From assembly GCA_030592655.1 (NCBI GenBank), contig JAUVIQ010000174.1:1-6460 (forward strand): 6,460 nucleotides of DNA. The letters are read 5' to 3'. Position 1 is the stretch's first letter, and every line of letters begins with the position of its first letter. Source of the DNA: Planctomycetales bacterium (GTDB taxonomy: Bacteria > Planctomycetota > Phycisphaerae > SM23-33). A program made the position numbers and the translations under genes. Shown here piece by piece: positions 1-5,044 of the stretch. A model generated the notes under the pieces. The model saw only the letters and a program-made list of their open reading frames with translations, made no database searches and was not told the origin of the DNA.

Positions 1-401
1 AGCGCGAAACCGTGCCACCGCCCCTGCCGGTCGGTTAACCGGCTCGGCCACGGCACATCACTGCGGGAAGTCGCCAGCAGCCCTTCTCGCGCCAGGCGGA
101 TCGTGTGGAAAACCTCGCCCGACCAGAACACGTCTGCCGAAGGCGATGCCTTCTCCGCCCTGAGACGCTGGATGAGTCCGACGGTCTTACCGGCTTCGGT
201 GTCGTACCGGGCGAGGACCTTAATGCCGGTTTGCTTCTCGAATTCGGCGATGATCGGCTCGGCGACGGACTGGTCGGCTGAACAATATAAAACCACCTGC
301 CGTCGGGTTTCATTTGATTTCGATTTGCAGGACAATCCGGCAAAGGAAAGCAAGGCGATTAAAAGAGATGTGATAAATCTTTCAGCGGCGGATTTGGCCA
401 T
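1..401 (-). CDS. ABC transporter substrate-binding lipoprotein, iron(III)-binding FbpA/FutA-like, 3' part missing
   Basis: This leftward gene starts at ATG 401-399 and stays open to the left edge, giving 133 codons plus two bases. Residues 1-24 look like a lipoprotein signal peptide: basic start, hydrophobic core around TSLLIALLSFAG, then AGLSC with Cys25 as the likely lipidated residue. The mature part begins with QVVLYCSADQSVAEPIIAEF (35-54), then KQTGIKV and PSADVFW (87-93). This is the usual opening of family 1 solute-binding proteins of the iron(III) FbpA/FutA type. It would sit at the cell surface or in the periplasm and hand a ligand to an ABC permease. The family call is from remembered motifs; the iron ligand is an inference, because the ligand-binding tyrosines would lie beyond the edge. 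A weak Shine-Dalgarno (GGGA) precedes the start. The start lies in a duplicated gene junction where TAA and ATG overlap (TAATG), so it was probably once translationally coupled to the gene at 518-2188. Confidence 0.85.
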   Translation of the reverse strand, partial: MAKSAAERFITSLLIALLSFAGLSCKSKSNETRRQVVLYCSADQSVAEPIIAEFEKQTGIKVLARYDTEAGKTVGLIQRLRAEKASPSADVFWSGEVFHTIRLAREGLLATSRSDVPWPSRLTDRQGRWHGFA

Positions 402-418
402 TACTTTTTTCCCATCTC
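398..418 (-). repeat. Direct repeat, downstream copy of duplicated gene junction (element copy 1)
   Basis: On the minus strand this reads GAGATGGGAAAAAAGTAATGG. It matches 515-535 at 19 of 21 bases, and 515-535 is the true 3' end of the membrane protein gene. Read in the old frame it still encodes the last residues E-M-G-K-K followed by TAA. That TAA overlaps the ATG of the substrate-binding protein gene (TAATG). It therefore looks like the ancestral junction, now separated from its gene by the palindromic element. Confidence 0.8.
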
Positions 419-425
419 ATAAATT

Positions 426-511
426 GGGTGGCACGGTCAAGCGAAACGAAGTGGAGCTTGGCCGTGGCGCCGCTTGTTCACGGCCAAGTCTTCGACTTGA
501 CCGTGCCACCC
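426..511. repeat. Palindromic element, copy 1 (86 bp)
   Basis: Perfect 16-bp terminal inverted repeats, GGGTGGCACGGTCAAG (426-441) and its complement (496-511), enclose a second perfect 10-bp inverted repeat, CTTGGCCGTG (457-466) with CACGGCCAAG (479-488), around a 12-nt loop. The first 42 bases match copy 2 (4897-4938) at 41 positions. It has no room for a protein. It lies between a stop codon and the next start codon of a co-directional gene pair and is flanked by a 21-bp direct repeat. In RNA it would form a long interrupted hairpin. Confidence 0.9.
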
Positions 512-514
512 TGA

Positions 515-535
515 CGATTACTCTTTTCCCATCTC
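515..535 (-). repeat. Direct repeat, upstream copy of duplicated gene junction (element copy 1)
   Basis: This is the genuine 3' end of the membrane protein gene: codons for E-M-G-K-E, then TAA at 520-518. It repeats at 398-418 on the far side of the palindromic element with two mismatches. One mismatch turns the TAATG seen downstream into TAATC here, removing the overlapping start codon. Confidence 0.8.
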
Positions 536-2188
536 GTCGAGTTGACCGAAATACTTTTTGACAGATTTTTCGTACTTTCGCGGGATGCGGTTTTCGCTGA
601 CCGCCTCTGCCGCCCGGTCCTTTCCCGCCTGGACTGCCTCGGAAAACTTGCGCTTCGATTCGCCTTTGACCTGTGGGCCTTTGAAATACCAACTGGCGAT
701 AATCGGACCCTTTCCGGGCTTATTTTTGACGCGGGTCTTTTTCAGAGATGTCTTACCGCTGTCGTCTTCGTCCCTTTGTCCGTACCCTCGTCCCGGGCCT
801 CCGGTTCCCGGGCCCGGATTCAGCGCCGATCCCGCCGACCAAGGCCCCTTGACGCCGATACCCTCACATCCTTTGCAGTCGCCTTCGCCAAGTTGCGCAA
901 TGGCTGCCTCAATCTCGGCCAGGGTCGCATCGGTCAGGTCCATATCGTCCACTATGGCGTCAAGCCCGTCGAGTTGTTCAGCAAGTTCAGCCAATTCATC
1001 GCCCGACAACTGCCCGCCCCCGCAGCAGTCCGACATCGCCTCGCCAAGTTGGGCTATGCGATTGCGCGCCTGGCGAGACGCCGAAGCCTTTTCCATCAAC
1101 TTGTCAATCTGCTCGTCGCTCAAACCGGCCTTCTTCAAGGCTTCGCGCAGGTCCTGTTCGCCAAGTTTCGCCATATCCTTATCCGCACCGGCCTTTTCAA
1201 GTTCGTCTTCCAACTGCTTGTCCTGCTGGTTCAGGTCCTTGAGTTGTTTAGCGAGGTTTTCCAGTTGTTTGGAAAGGGCTTGCTTTTGCTCGTCTGATAG
1301 TTTTCCCTCGGCCAACCGCTGTTGGGCGTCCTTGATGAGTTCGGACGCCCGTTGGAAGTTGGATTTGGCCAGCGCCCGGTTAAGTTCGCGCATCAGACCT
1401 TCCGACGTACCTCGCAGGCGTTTGAGCATTTTCTGCATCATCCGCGCCGACTCGAACGACTTATCGTTCTGCATCTTTTTTATCTTGTCCGACAGGTCGC
1501 CGAGTTTGCGTATTGCCTGACGCCTGACGTCTTCGGGCTTGGCATTGGCGGTTACGTCGGCCAGGCCGGCCAATTGTTCGGCGAGTTCCGGGTTGCCCAA
1601 CTGGTTGACAGCCGATTTTACCGACCCGACCGCATCCTTAACATCGACCTTGGCCTGGGCGAGTTGCTCTTTTTGCTGCTGGTCGGCCTGACGCCGCTTC
1701 ATGTATCCGAGCAGATCCACCGTTGGCATCAGAAGGAAAATCGCGCCTGCCAGCACCCATACTGCCGCTGCTGTGATCCAGTTTCGCCCCGGCCCGACGG
1801 GGAAATGACCTTTGAGGTTCGCCCGTTCGGCTGCCTGGTGCGCTTCGGCGACGGCGGCTTGGGCGAACGGGTCGTCCATCTCTGCCAAGGCCAGGGCGGT
1901 GCTGAAACGCTCGGAAAACCCCAGCCGATCATCGGCAAGAATCGCAACTCGCATCAACCCAGGCCGCTTGATGAACCACAGCAGAACCGTCAATGCGACA
2001 ACCACTCCCCCAAGTCCCCAGACCGCCCCGACGGTGATGACATCCACCGACAGAACACGCTCGACAGCGACTGCCAGCGCCACAGCCGCGCCCGTCGCTA
2101 TCAGCACCCACCCAAGTTGCTCAAGCAGCAAGTTGAAGCCACAACGCAGGCGGATATTCAACAGTTTCTTCTCAAACGCCGTTCGCAT
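518..2188 (-). CDS. Membrane-anchored coiled-coil protein, DUF4175-like, function unknown
   Basis: The protein has 556 residues. Two hydrophobic helices near the N-terminus (about 25-44 and 50-73) are followed by a soluble stretch containing VAILADDRLGFSERFSTALA (81-100), then a third hydrophobic helix (about 137-160). A long Lys/Gln/Glu/Leu-rich, largely coiled-coil region runs from about 163 to 385. Two small Cys clusters (DCCGGG near 387; DCKGCEG near 436), a Gly/Pro-rich linker (447-470), a basic patch and a final IPRKYEKSVKKYFGQLDEM helix close it. The layout resembles DUF4175-type membrane proteins, which in planctomycetes I associate with MoxR/Bat-type operons; this is a weak family assignment. 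I chose ATG 2188-2186 over the ATG at 2215, because GGAG lies 7 nt before it and the upstream ATG overlaps the -10 box. It probably shares a transcript with the substrate-binding protein gene. Confidence 0.8.
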   Translation of the reverse strand: MRTAFEKKLLNIRLRCGFNLLLEQLGWVLIATGAAVALAVAVERVLSVDVITVGAVWGLGGVVVALTVLLWFIKRPGLMRVAILADDRLGFSERFSTALALAEMDDPFAQAAVAEAHQAAERANLKGHFPVGPGRNWITAAAVWVLAGAIFLLMPTVDLLGYMKRRQADQQQKEQLAQAKVDVKDAVGSVKSAVNQLGNPELAEQLAGLADVTANAKPEDVRRQAIRKLGDLSDKIKKMQNDKSFESARMMQKMLKRLRGTSEGLMRELNRALAKSNFQRASELIKDAQQRLAEGKLSDEQKQALSKQLENLAKQLKDLNQQDKQLEDELEKAGADKDMAKLGEQDLREALKKAGLSDEQIDKLMEKASASRQARNRIAQLGEAMSDCCGGGQLSGDELAELAEQLDGLDAIVDDMDLTDATLAEIEAAIAQLGEGDCKGCEGIGVKGPWSAGSALNPGPGTGGPGRGYGQRDEDDSGKTSLKKTRVKNKPGKGPIIASWYFKGPQVKGESKRKFSEAVQAGKDRAAEAVSENRIPRKYEKSVKKYFGQLDEMGKE

Positions 2189-2195
2189 AAAAAAG

Positions 2196-2199
2196 CTCC
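2196..2199 (-). promoter_or_regulatory. Ribosome binding site that fixes the start of the membrane protein
   Basis: GGAG on the minus strand lies 7 nt upstream of ATG 2188-2186. The alternative in-frame ATG 27 nt upstream has no such site and sits inside the -10 hexamer. Confidence 0.7.
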
Positions 2200-2213
2200 A
2201 CTTTGATATACGC

Positions 2214-2242
2214 ATTATACCCGGCTTTGCGCGGAATATTAA
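2214..2242 (-). promoter_or_regulatory. Sigma70-type promoter for the leftward operon
   Basis: On the minus strand there is a perfect -10 TATAAT (2219-2214), a 17-nt spacer and a -35 TTAATA (2242-2237, 4 of 6 matches to TTGACA). Transcription should begin near 2206-2208, leaving a leader of about 18-20 nt with a GGAG site before the membrane protein start. Confidence 0.6.
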
Positions 2243-2271
2243 ATCTTTATTTTTGCGATCATTGTGGGTGT

Positions 2272-2346
2272 GCGATAATTATTGCGGATTGCGGATTCCA
2301 TGCACTCGCTGACTTGTTGGAATCCACAATCCGCAATAATTATCGC
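2272..2346. repeat. Long perfect-stem hairpin in the divergent intergenic region
   Basis: The left arm 2272-2300 and right arm 2318-2346 are inverted copies of 29 bases with one mismatch, around a 17-nt loop (2301-2317). The left arm contains a tandem GCGGATT GCGGATT. It contains no convincing coding sequence and no T-tract follows on either strand, so it is not an obvious intrinsic terminator. It resembles a small non-autonomous palindromic repeat. It lies about 55 bp behind the leftward promoter and 115 bp ahead of the rightward one. Confidence 0.8.
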
Positions 2347-2460
2347 CCTTTCGCTCCGCAACTGTCGAAACTGCAAACCTTAATATATATAAAATGCCGG
2401 AAAAATTAGTTACGCACCACCGGATTCCAAAATAAATTAACATTTTATGAAGATTTTCTC

Positions 2461-2489
2461 TTGACATTATTATAAATAGTGTATAGAAT
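2461..2489 (+). promoter_or_regulatory. Sigma70-type promoter for the ROK-dehydrogenase-aminotransferase operon
   Basis: A perfect -35 TTGACA (2461-2466), a 17-nt spacer and a -10 TAGAAT (2484-2489, 5 of 6 matches) lie 38 bp upstream of the ROK start. The sequence ahead of the -35 (about 2430-2460) is AT-rich and could act as an UP element. Transcription should start near 2496. Confidence 0.7.
2465..2481. promoter_or_regulatory. Candidate operator dyad between -35 and -10
   Basis: CATTATTATAAATAGTG is an imperfect palindrome: six of seven arm pairs match around a 3-nt centre. It overlaps the last bases of the -35 and fills most of the spacer. AT-rich palindromes over promoters are typical targets of NagC/Mlc-type ROK repressors, so autoregulation by the adjacent ROK protein is plausible. 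In AT-rich sequence such a dyad could arise by chance. Confidence 0.35.
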
Positions 2490-2527
2490 GCAGCCATTAT
2501 CGACAGTGTTGGTACTGGTGGCGTATT

Positions 2528-3712
2528 ATGTCTTTGAGAAAATCGCTAATTTTGGAACAAATTTGGAAAAAGCCCAGCAGTTATCGTAAAGCGATAGCGT
2601 CTGCCTTGGGATTTCATCCAAATCTTGTATCAGATGCTGTTCGTGAGTTAATTGCTGAAGGGTGGGTTGTTGAAGGCCAAGCCAAGACCGGCGGAACCGG
2701 CAGAGCGCCTGTCCTGCTCCACGTAAATCCCCAAAGTCGATTTGCTATGTCTGTCAGTTATGACAGGCGATCAATAATGTGCGCACTGGTCAATGCGGCG
2801 GGTGATATAGTTCAGAAAATCGAAGTAAATCGAGCGCCGGCCAATCCCGAAGACCTTGTAGATGTGATAGTCGGGGCCAGGGACCGTTTCGCGTCCGGCA
2901 ATTCCAGCCAATTGATCGGGCTTGGTATAGCCGACCCCGGTATGGTTAATAATGCCGAAGGCCTGGTTGTCCGGTCGAGCCAGTTTCCCGGATGGCATAA
3001 CATTCCGCTGGCGGCGCTTCTGGGTGAGAAAATCGACATCCCGGTGCTCGTGGAAAACAGTACGAGGGTCCGTGCAATCGGTGAATACATGGGCATGGAC
3101 GATCTGAGGCAAACGGAAGCGTCGATGCTTTACCTGGAATACGGCGAGGGGATTGGATTTTCTTTCGTTACGTCGGGCGCTATATGGCGTGGCGAGGGTT
3201 TTGCCGGAGAGTTGGGGCACGTTGTCATCGAACGAGACGGTAATCTCTGTGGATGTGGGGCGAGAGGGTGTCTTGAAAGCCTGGTTAACTCATCGACGAT
3301 CGAAGCGAGGGCCAAAGACCTGCTGGGGCGGGGTGTCAATTCGATTCTCCAGGGGCGGGACAATCCGAAGTCAGAGGAGATTTTCGCTGCGGCGCTTGAC
3401 GCCGACCGCATGGCAAGAGGTCTGGTCGAGGAAATAGTTTCTCATTTTGGTCTTGCCGCGGCTTTTCTCGCGTCGGCGTTTCACCCGAAATACATCGTCG
3501 TCGGGGCGGAATCCGCCTCTGCGATCCGATGCCTTACCAAAGAGATTACATCGGCGATCCACGACCGAACGCTTCCGGAAATCGCCTCGTCTATTGAGGT
3601 GGTCGAGGGGCGGGAGTATGAGCCACTGGCCCTGGTCGGAGCGGCGCTGATGGTTTTTCGCAAAGCGATAATGCAGTACAGCAAAACCGTGGCACGGGCG
3701 TCCCGCCCGTGA
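2528..3712 (+). CDS. ROK-family transcriptional regulator (NagC/XylR type)
   Basis: The protein has 394 residues. A winged helix-turn-helix occupies about residues 4-50 (IASALGFHPNLVSDAVRELI), followed by the linker GGTGRAPVLLHVNP (55-68) usual in ROK repressors. The ROK sugar-sensor domain then runs from about 70 to 380. The zinc motif is complete: GELGH (His231) and CGCGARGCLE (Cys241, Cys243, Cys248). The kinase features are lost. The N-terminal phosphate loop reads SYDRRS instead of DIGGT, and the catalytic Asp of the usual E-N-D motif is Ser178 (ENSTR). It should therefore sense a sugar or sugar phosphate without phosphorylating it. It heads the operon with a sugar-type dehydrogenase and aminotransferase and probably controls them and itself. 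A weak GGTGG site lies 6 nt before ATG. The last residues (ARASRP) and the TGA come from a CACGGGCG repeat. Confidence 0.92.
   Translation: MSLRKSLILEQIWKKPSSYRKAIASALGFHPNLVSDAVRELIAEGWVVEGQAKTGGTGRAPVLLHVNPQSRFAMSVSYDRRSIMCALVNAAGDIVQKIEVNRAPANPEDLVDVIVGARDRFASGNSSQLIGLGIADPGMVNNAEGLVVRSSQFPGWHNIPLAALLGEKIDIPVLVENSTRVRAIGEYMGMDDLRQTEASMLYLEYGEGIGFSFVTSGAIWRGEGFAGELGHVVIERDGNLCGCGARGCLESLVNSSTIEARAKDLLGRGVNSILQGRDNPKSEEIFAAALDADRMARGLVEEIVSHFGLAAAFLASAFHPKYIVVGAESASAIRCLTKEITSAIHDRTLPEIASSIEVVEGREYEPLALVGAALMVFRKAIMQYSKTVARASRP
3693..3711 (+). repeat. CACGGGCG hairpin overlapping the ROK stop codon
   Basis: CACGGGCG (3693-3700), loop TCC and CGCCCGTG (3704-3711) form a perfect 8-bp stem. 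The right arm provides the T and G of the ROK stop TGA (3710-3712). ATTTT follows, so it could act as a weak terminator, although the downstream genes probably rely on read-through. Confidence 0.75.
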
Positions 3713-3737
3713 TTTTGCGGCTTTTGACTGTTTTTCT

Positions 3738-3797
3738 GCACGGGCGAGATGCCCGTGTTACGGAACCGCACGGGCGAGACGCCCGTGCTACGAAATA
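3738..3797 (+). repeat. Two tandem 30-bp hairpin units (CACGGGCGAGA type)
   Basis: Units begin at 3738 and 3768. The first 25 bases of each match at 23 positions, with pattern GCACGGGCGAGAYGCCCGTG then YTACG. Unit 1 folds as a 7-bp stem (3739-3745 with 3751-3757). Unit 2 folds as a 9-bp stem (3768-3776 with 3780-3788) with loop AGA. They are the same family as the hairpin at 3693-3711 and fill the gap between the ROK and dehydrogenase genes. Repeats of this kind are, from memory, common in planctomycete and verrucomicrobial genomes and produce spurious peptides such as DARAT/ARASRP. Confidence 0.8.
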
Positions 3798-3802
3798 GGG
3801 AG
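3797..3802 (+). promoter_or_regulatory. Ribosome binding site favouring ATG 3811 for the dehydrogenase
   Basis: AGGGAG lies 8 nt before ATG 3811 but only 2 nt before the in-frame ATG 3805. The spacing supports the shorter protein. Confidence 0.6.
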
Positions 3803-3810
3803 ATATGACA

Positions 3811-4869
3811 ATGGAAAAGATTCGATGGGGCGTAATTGGTTGCGGCGGAATAGCCGCGAGGCGTACGATTCCCGAGTTCAAAAAGATGGTTTCCAATGCG
3901 GAAATTATCTCAGTGATGGATATTTCAGCGGAACGGGCGAAGGAGGTGGCGGAGCAGTTCGACATCCCGCATTTCTGCGACAACGAACAAGAATTGCTGG
4001 GGCGCGACATCGACGCGGTTTATATCGCCACGCCTCAGAACGTCCACGCCTCACAGGTCGTCCAGGCCGCCCAGGCGGGCAAGCACATCCTCTGCGAAAA
4101 GCCTATCGCAATTACCGTAGAGGAAGTAGGCCAAATGGAAGACGCCTGCACAAAGGCGGGCGTGAAATTCATGCTCGCGTGGTGCATGAGGCAGAACGTT
4201 TATAACAAGCAGGCCCGCGAACTGGTTCAGTCCGACGCTTTGGGGCAAATAGTAATGGGAAGAGCGCAGTTGACATGCTGGTATCCGCCGATTCCCGATG
4301 CCTGGCGCCAGGATGTTTCCATAAGCCACGGCGGGGCGCTTTTGGACATGGGAACGCACTGCCTCGATATACTCGAATGGATTATGGACGCGAAAATCGT
4401 CGAAGTTACCGGATTCCAGGACCTCCTGGTGCAGAAGTACCGCACGCGGATTGAAGATACTTCGACCATTGTCGTACGTTTCAGCAACGGTGCGCACGGG
4501 ATTATCGACAACTATTTCAACATACCCGACGCAGCCGCCAGAAACAGTCTGGAGATATTCGGTACGAAGGGTTCGATTATCGCGCACGGCTCGATCGGGC
4601 AGGACCCCACCGGCGAGATGTTCAGCATCACCCAGCCGGAAGAGACCGGCTACGACGCCGACCAGGTTCGCGACGTTGAGGTGAATCGGCAGGAGTACGA
4701 CCTCGAAGGGGTCGGCATATACGGGCAGATGATTACGATATTCAGCGATTGCATTCTTCAGGATAAGCAGCCGCCGACATCCTTTGCCGACGGTAGGCAT
4801 TCGGTCAGGGTCGTCGATGCGATTTATAAATCCGTGGCTGAAAAGCGAGCGGTTCAGGTCGAGGAATAG
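3811..4869 (+). CDS. Gfo/Idh/MocA family NAD(P)-dependent oxidoreductase
   Basis: The protein has 352 residues, a normal length for the family. The N-terminal Rossmann fold has the dinucleotide motif VIGCGGIA (8-15), then AVYIATPQNVHA (69-80) and the hallmark CEKP (95-98) with Lys97. The C-terminal domain carries GGALLDMGTHCLD (174-186), where Asp179 and His183 with Lys97 form the usual catalytic set. These enzymes interconvert a hydroxyl and a ketone on sugars, cyclitols or sugar nucleotides in the cytoplasm; the exact substrate cannot be told. ATG 3811 is preferred to ATG 3805 because of the AGGGAG spacing. The end is unusual: its last nine codons and stop (EKRAVQVEE) recur, slightly altered, at 5003-5032 beyond a palindromic element. 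It is probably co-transcribed with the ROK gene and the aminotransferase, which may use its ketone product. Confidence 0.93.
   Translation: MEKIRWGVIGCGGIAARRTIPEFKKMVSNAEIISVMDISAERAKEVAEQFDIPHFCDNEQELLGRDIDAVYIATPQNVHASQVVQAAQAGKHILCEKPIAITVEEVGQMEDACTKAGVKFMLAWCMRQNVYNKQARELVQSDALGQIVMGRAQLTCWYPPIPDAWRQDVSISHGGALLDMGTHCLDILEWIMDAKIVEVTGFQDLLVQKYRTRIEDTSTIVVRFSNGAHGIIDNYFNIPDAAARNSLEIFGTKGSIIAHGSIGQDPTGEMFSITQPEETGYDADQVRDVEVNRQEYDLEGVGIYGQMITIFSDCILQDKQPPTSFADGRHSVRVVDAIYKSVAEKRAVQVEE
4840..4869 (+). repeat. Direct repeat, upstream copy of duplicated gene end (element copy 2)
   Basis: This is the genuine 3' end of the dehydrogenase gene, the last nine codons plus TAG. It matches 5003-5032 at 27 of 30 bases. 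The differences are confined to two adjacent codons (GTC GAG here, GTT AAA there). Confidence 0.85.
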
Positions 4870-4896
4870 TATTTTGCAACACGTTAATTACCGGGT

Positions 4897-4999
4897 GGGT
4901 GGCACGGTCAAGCGGAACGAAGTGGAGCTTGGCCGTGGGGCTCCAGTTGCACACAGCACGGCCAAGTTTCCGCTGCGCTCCAACTTGACCGTGCCACCC
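4897..4999. repeat. Palindromic element, copy 2 (103 bp)
   Basis: It has the same 16-bp terminal inverted repeats as copy 1 (4897-4912 and 4984-4999) and the same inner 10-bp stem (4928-4937 with 4957-4966), around a 19-nt loop. The left arm is nearly identical to copy 1. The right arm is longer: the segment between stems is 17 nt, against 7 nt in copy 1. It contains CCGCTGCGCTCC, partly complementary to the left arm, so copy 2 looks like the fuller form. It lies between the dehydrogenase and aminotransferase genes, preceded by 27 nt (4870-4896) in which I see nothing else. Confidence 0.9.
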
Positions 5000-5002
5000 A
5001 TA

Positions 5003-5032
5003 GAAAAGCGAGCGGTTCAGGTTAAAGAATAG
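5003..5032 (+). repeat. Direct repeat, downstream copy of duplicated gene end (element copy 2)
   Basis: This is a detached duplicate of the dehydrogenase 3' end, reading EKRAVQVKE then TAG, only 3 nt after the palindromic element. Its last bases merge into AGGAAGG (5031-5037), the ribosome binding site 7 nt before the aminotransferase start. It thus probably represents the ancestral junction, in which the dehydrogenase stop abutted the aminotransferase Shine-Dalgarno. Confidence 0.85.
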
Positions 5033-5044
5033 GAAGGTGTAACT

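Noticed and set aside
10..20. Match to the palindromic element terminus (ACCGTGCCACC)
   Set aside because: Only 11 bases, with no second arm; it is explained by the coding sequence R-W-H-G-F of the solute-binding protein, a normal family motif.
32..41. CGGTTAACCG 10-bp palindrome
   Set aside because: Lies inside a coding region, is short, and has no related copy in the window.
35..343. Minus-strand frame of 102 codons
   Set aside because: Same strand but a different frame from the substrate-binding protein gene; Arg/Ser-rich with no family features.
542..1297. Plus-strand open frame of 251 codons
   Set aside because: Another antisense frame over the same coding region; its Leu/Phe-rich tail is the complement of Lys/Gln codons.
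558..1520. Long plus-strand open frame (320 codons), Ser/Ala-rich
   Set aside because: It is antisense to the membrane coiled-coil gene, has no recognisable domain, and its composition mirrors the Glu/Lys/Gln-rich codons of the other strand.
1322..2206. Plus-strand open frame of 294 codons
   Set aside because: Antisense to the N-terminal half of the same gene, with no family motif and no plausible promoter or ribosome site.
2501..2520. CAGT/ACTG short dyad ahead of the ROK start
   Set aside because: Arms of four bases are too short to support an operator.
3704..3735. Intrinsic terminator after the ROK gene
   Set aside because: The 8-bp stem is followed by ATTTTG only, and a later T5 is not directly behind a stem; no new promoter is visible before the dehydrogenase, so read-through is more likely.
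4051..4800. Minus-strand frame of 249 codons
   Set aside because: Shadow of the Gfo/Idh dehydrogenase gene on the other strand, without domain or start signals.
4784..5032. Plus-strand frame of 82 codons ending EKRAVQVKE
   Set aside because: Starts inside the dehydrogenase out of frame and runs through the palindromic element into the duplicated gene end; a repeat-derived artefact.
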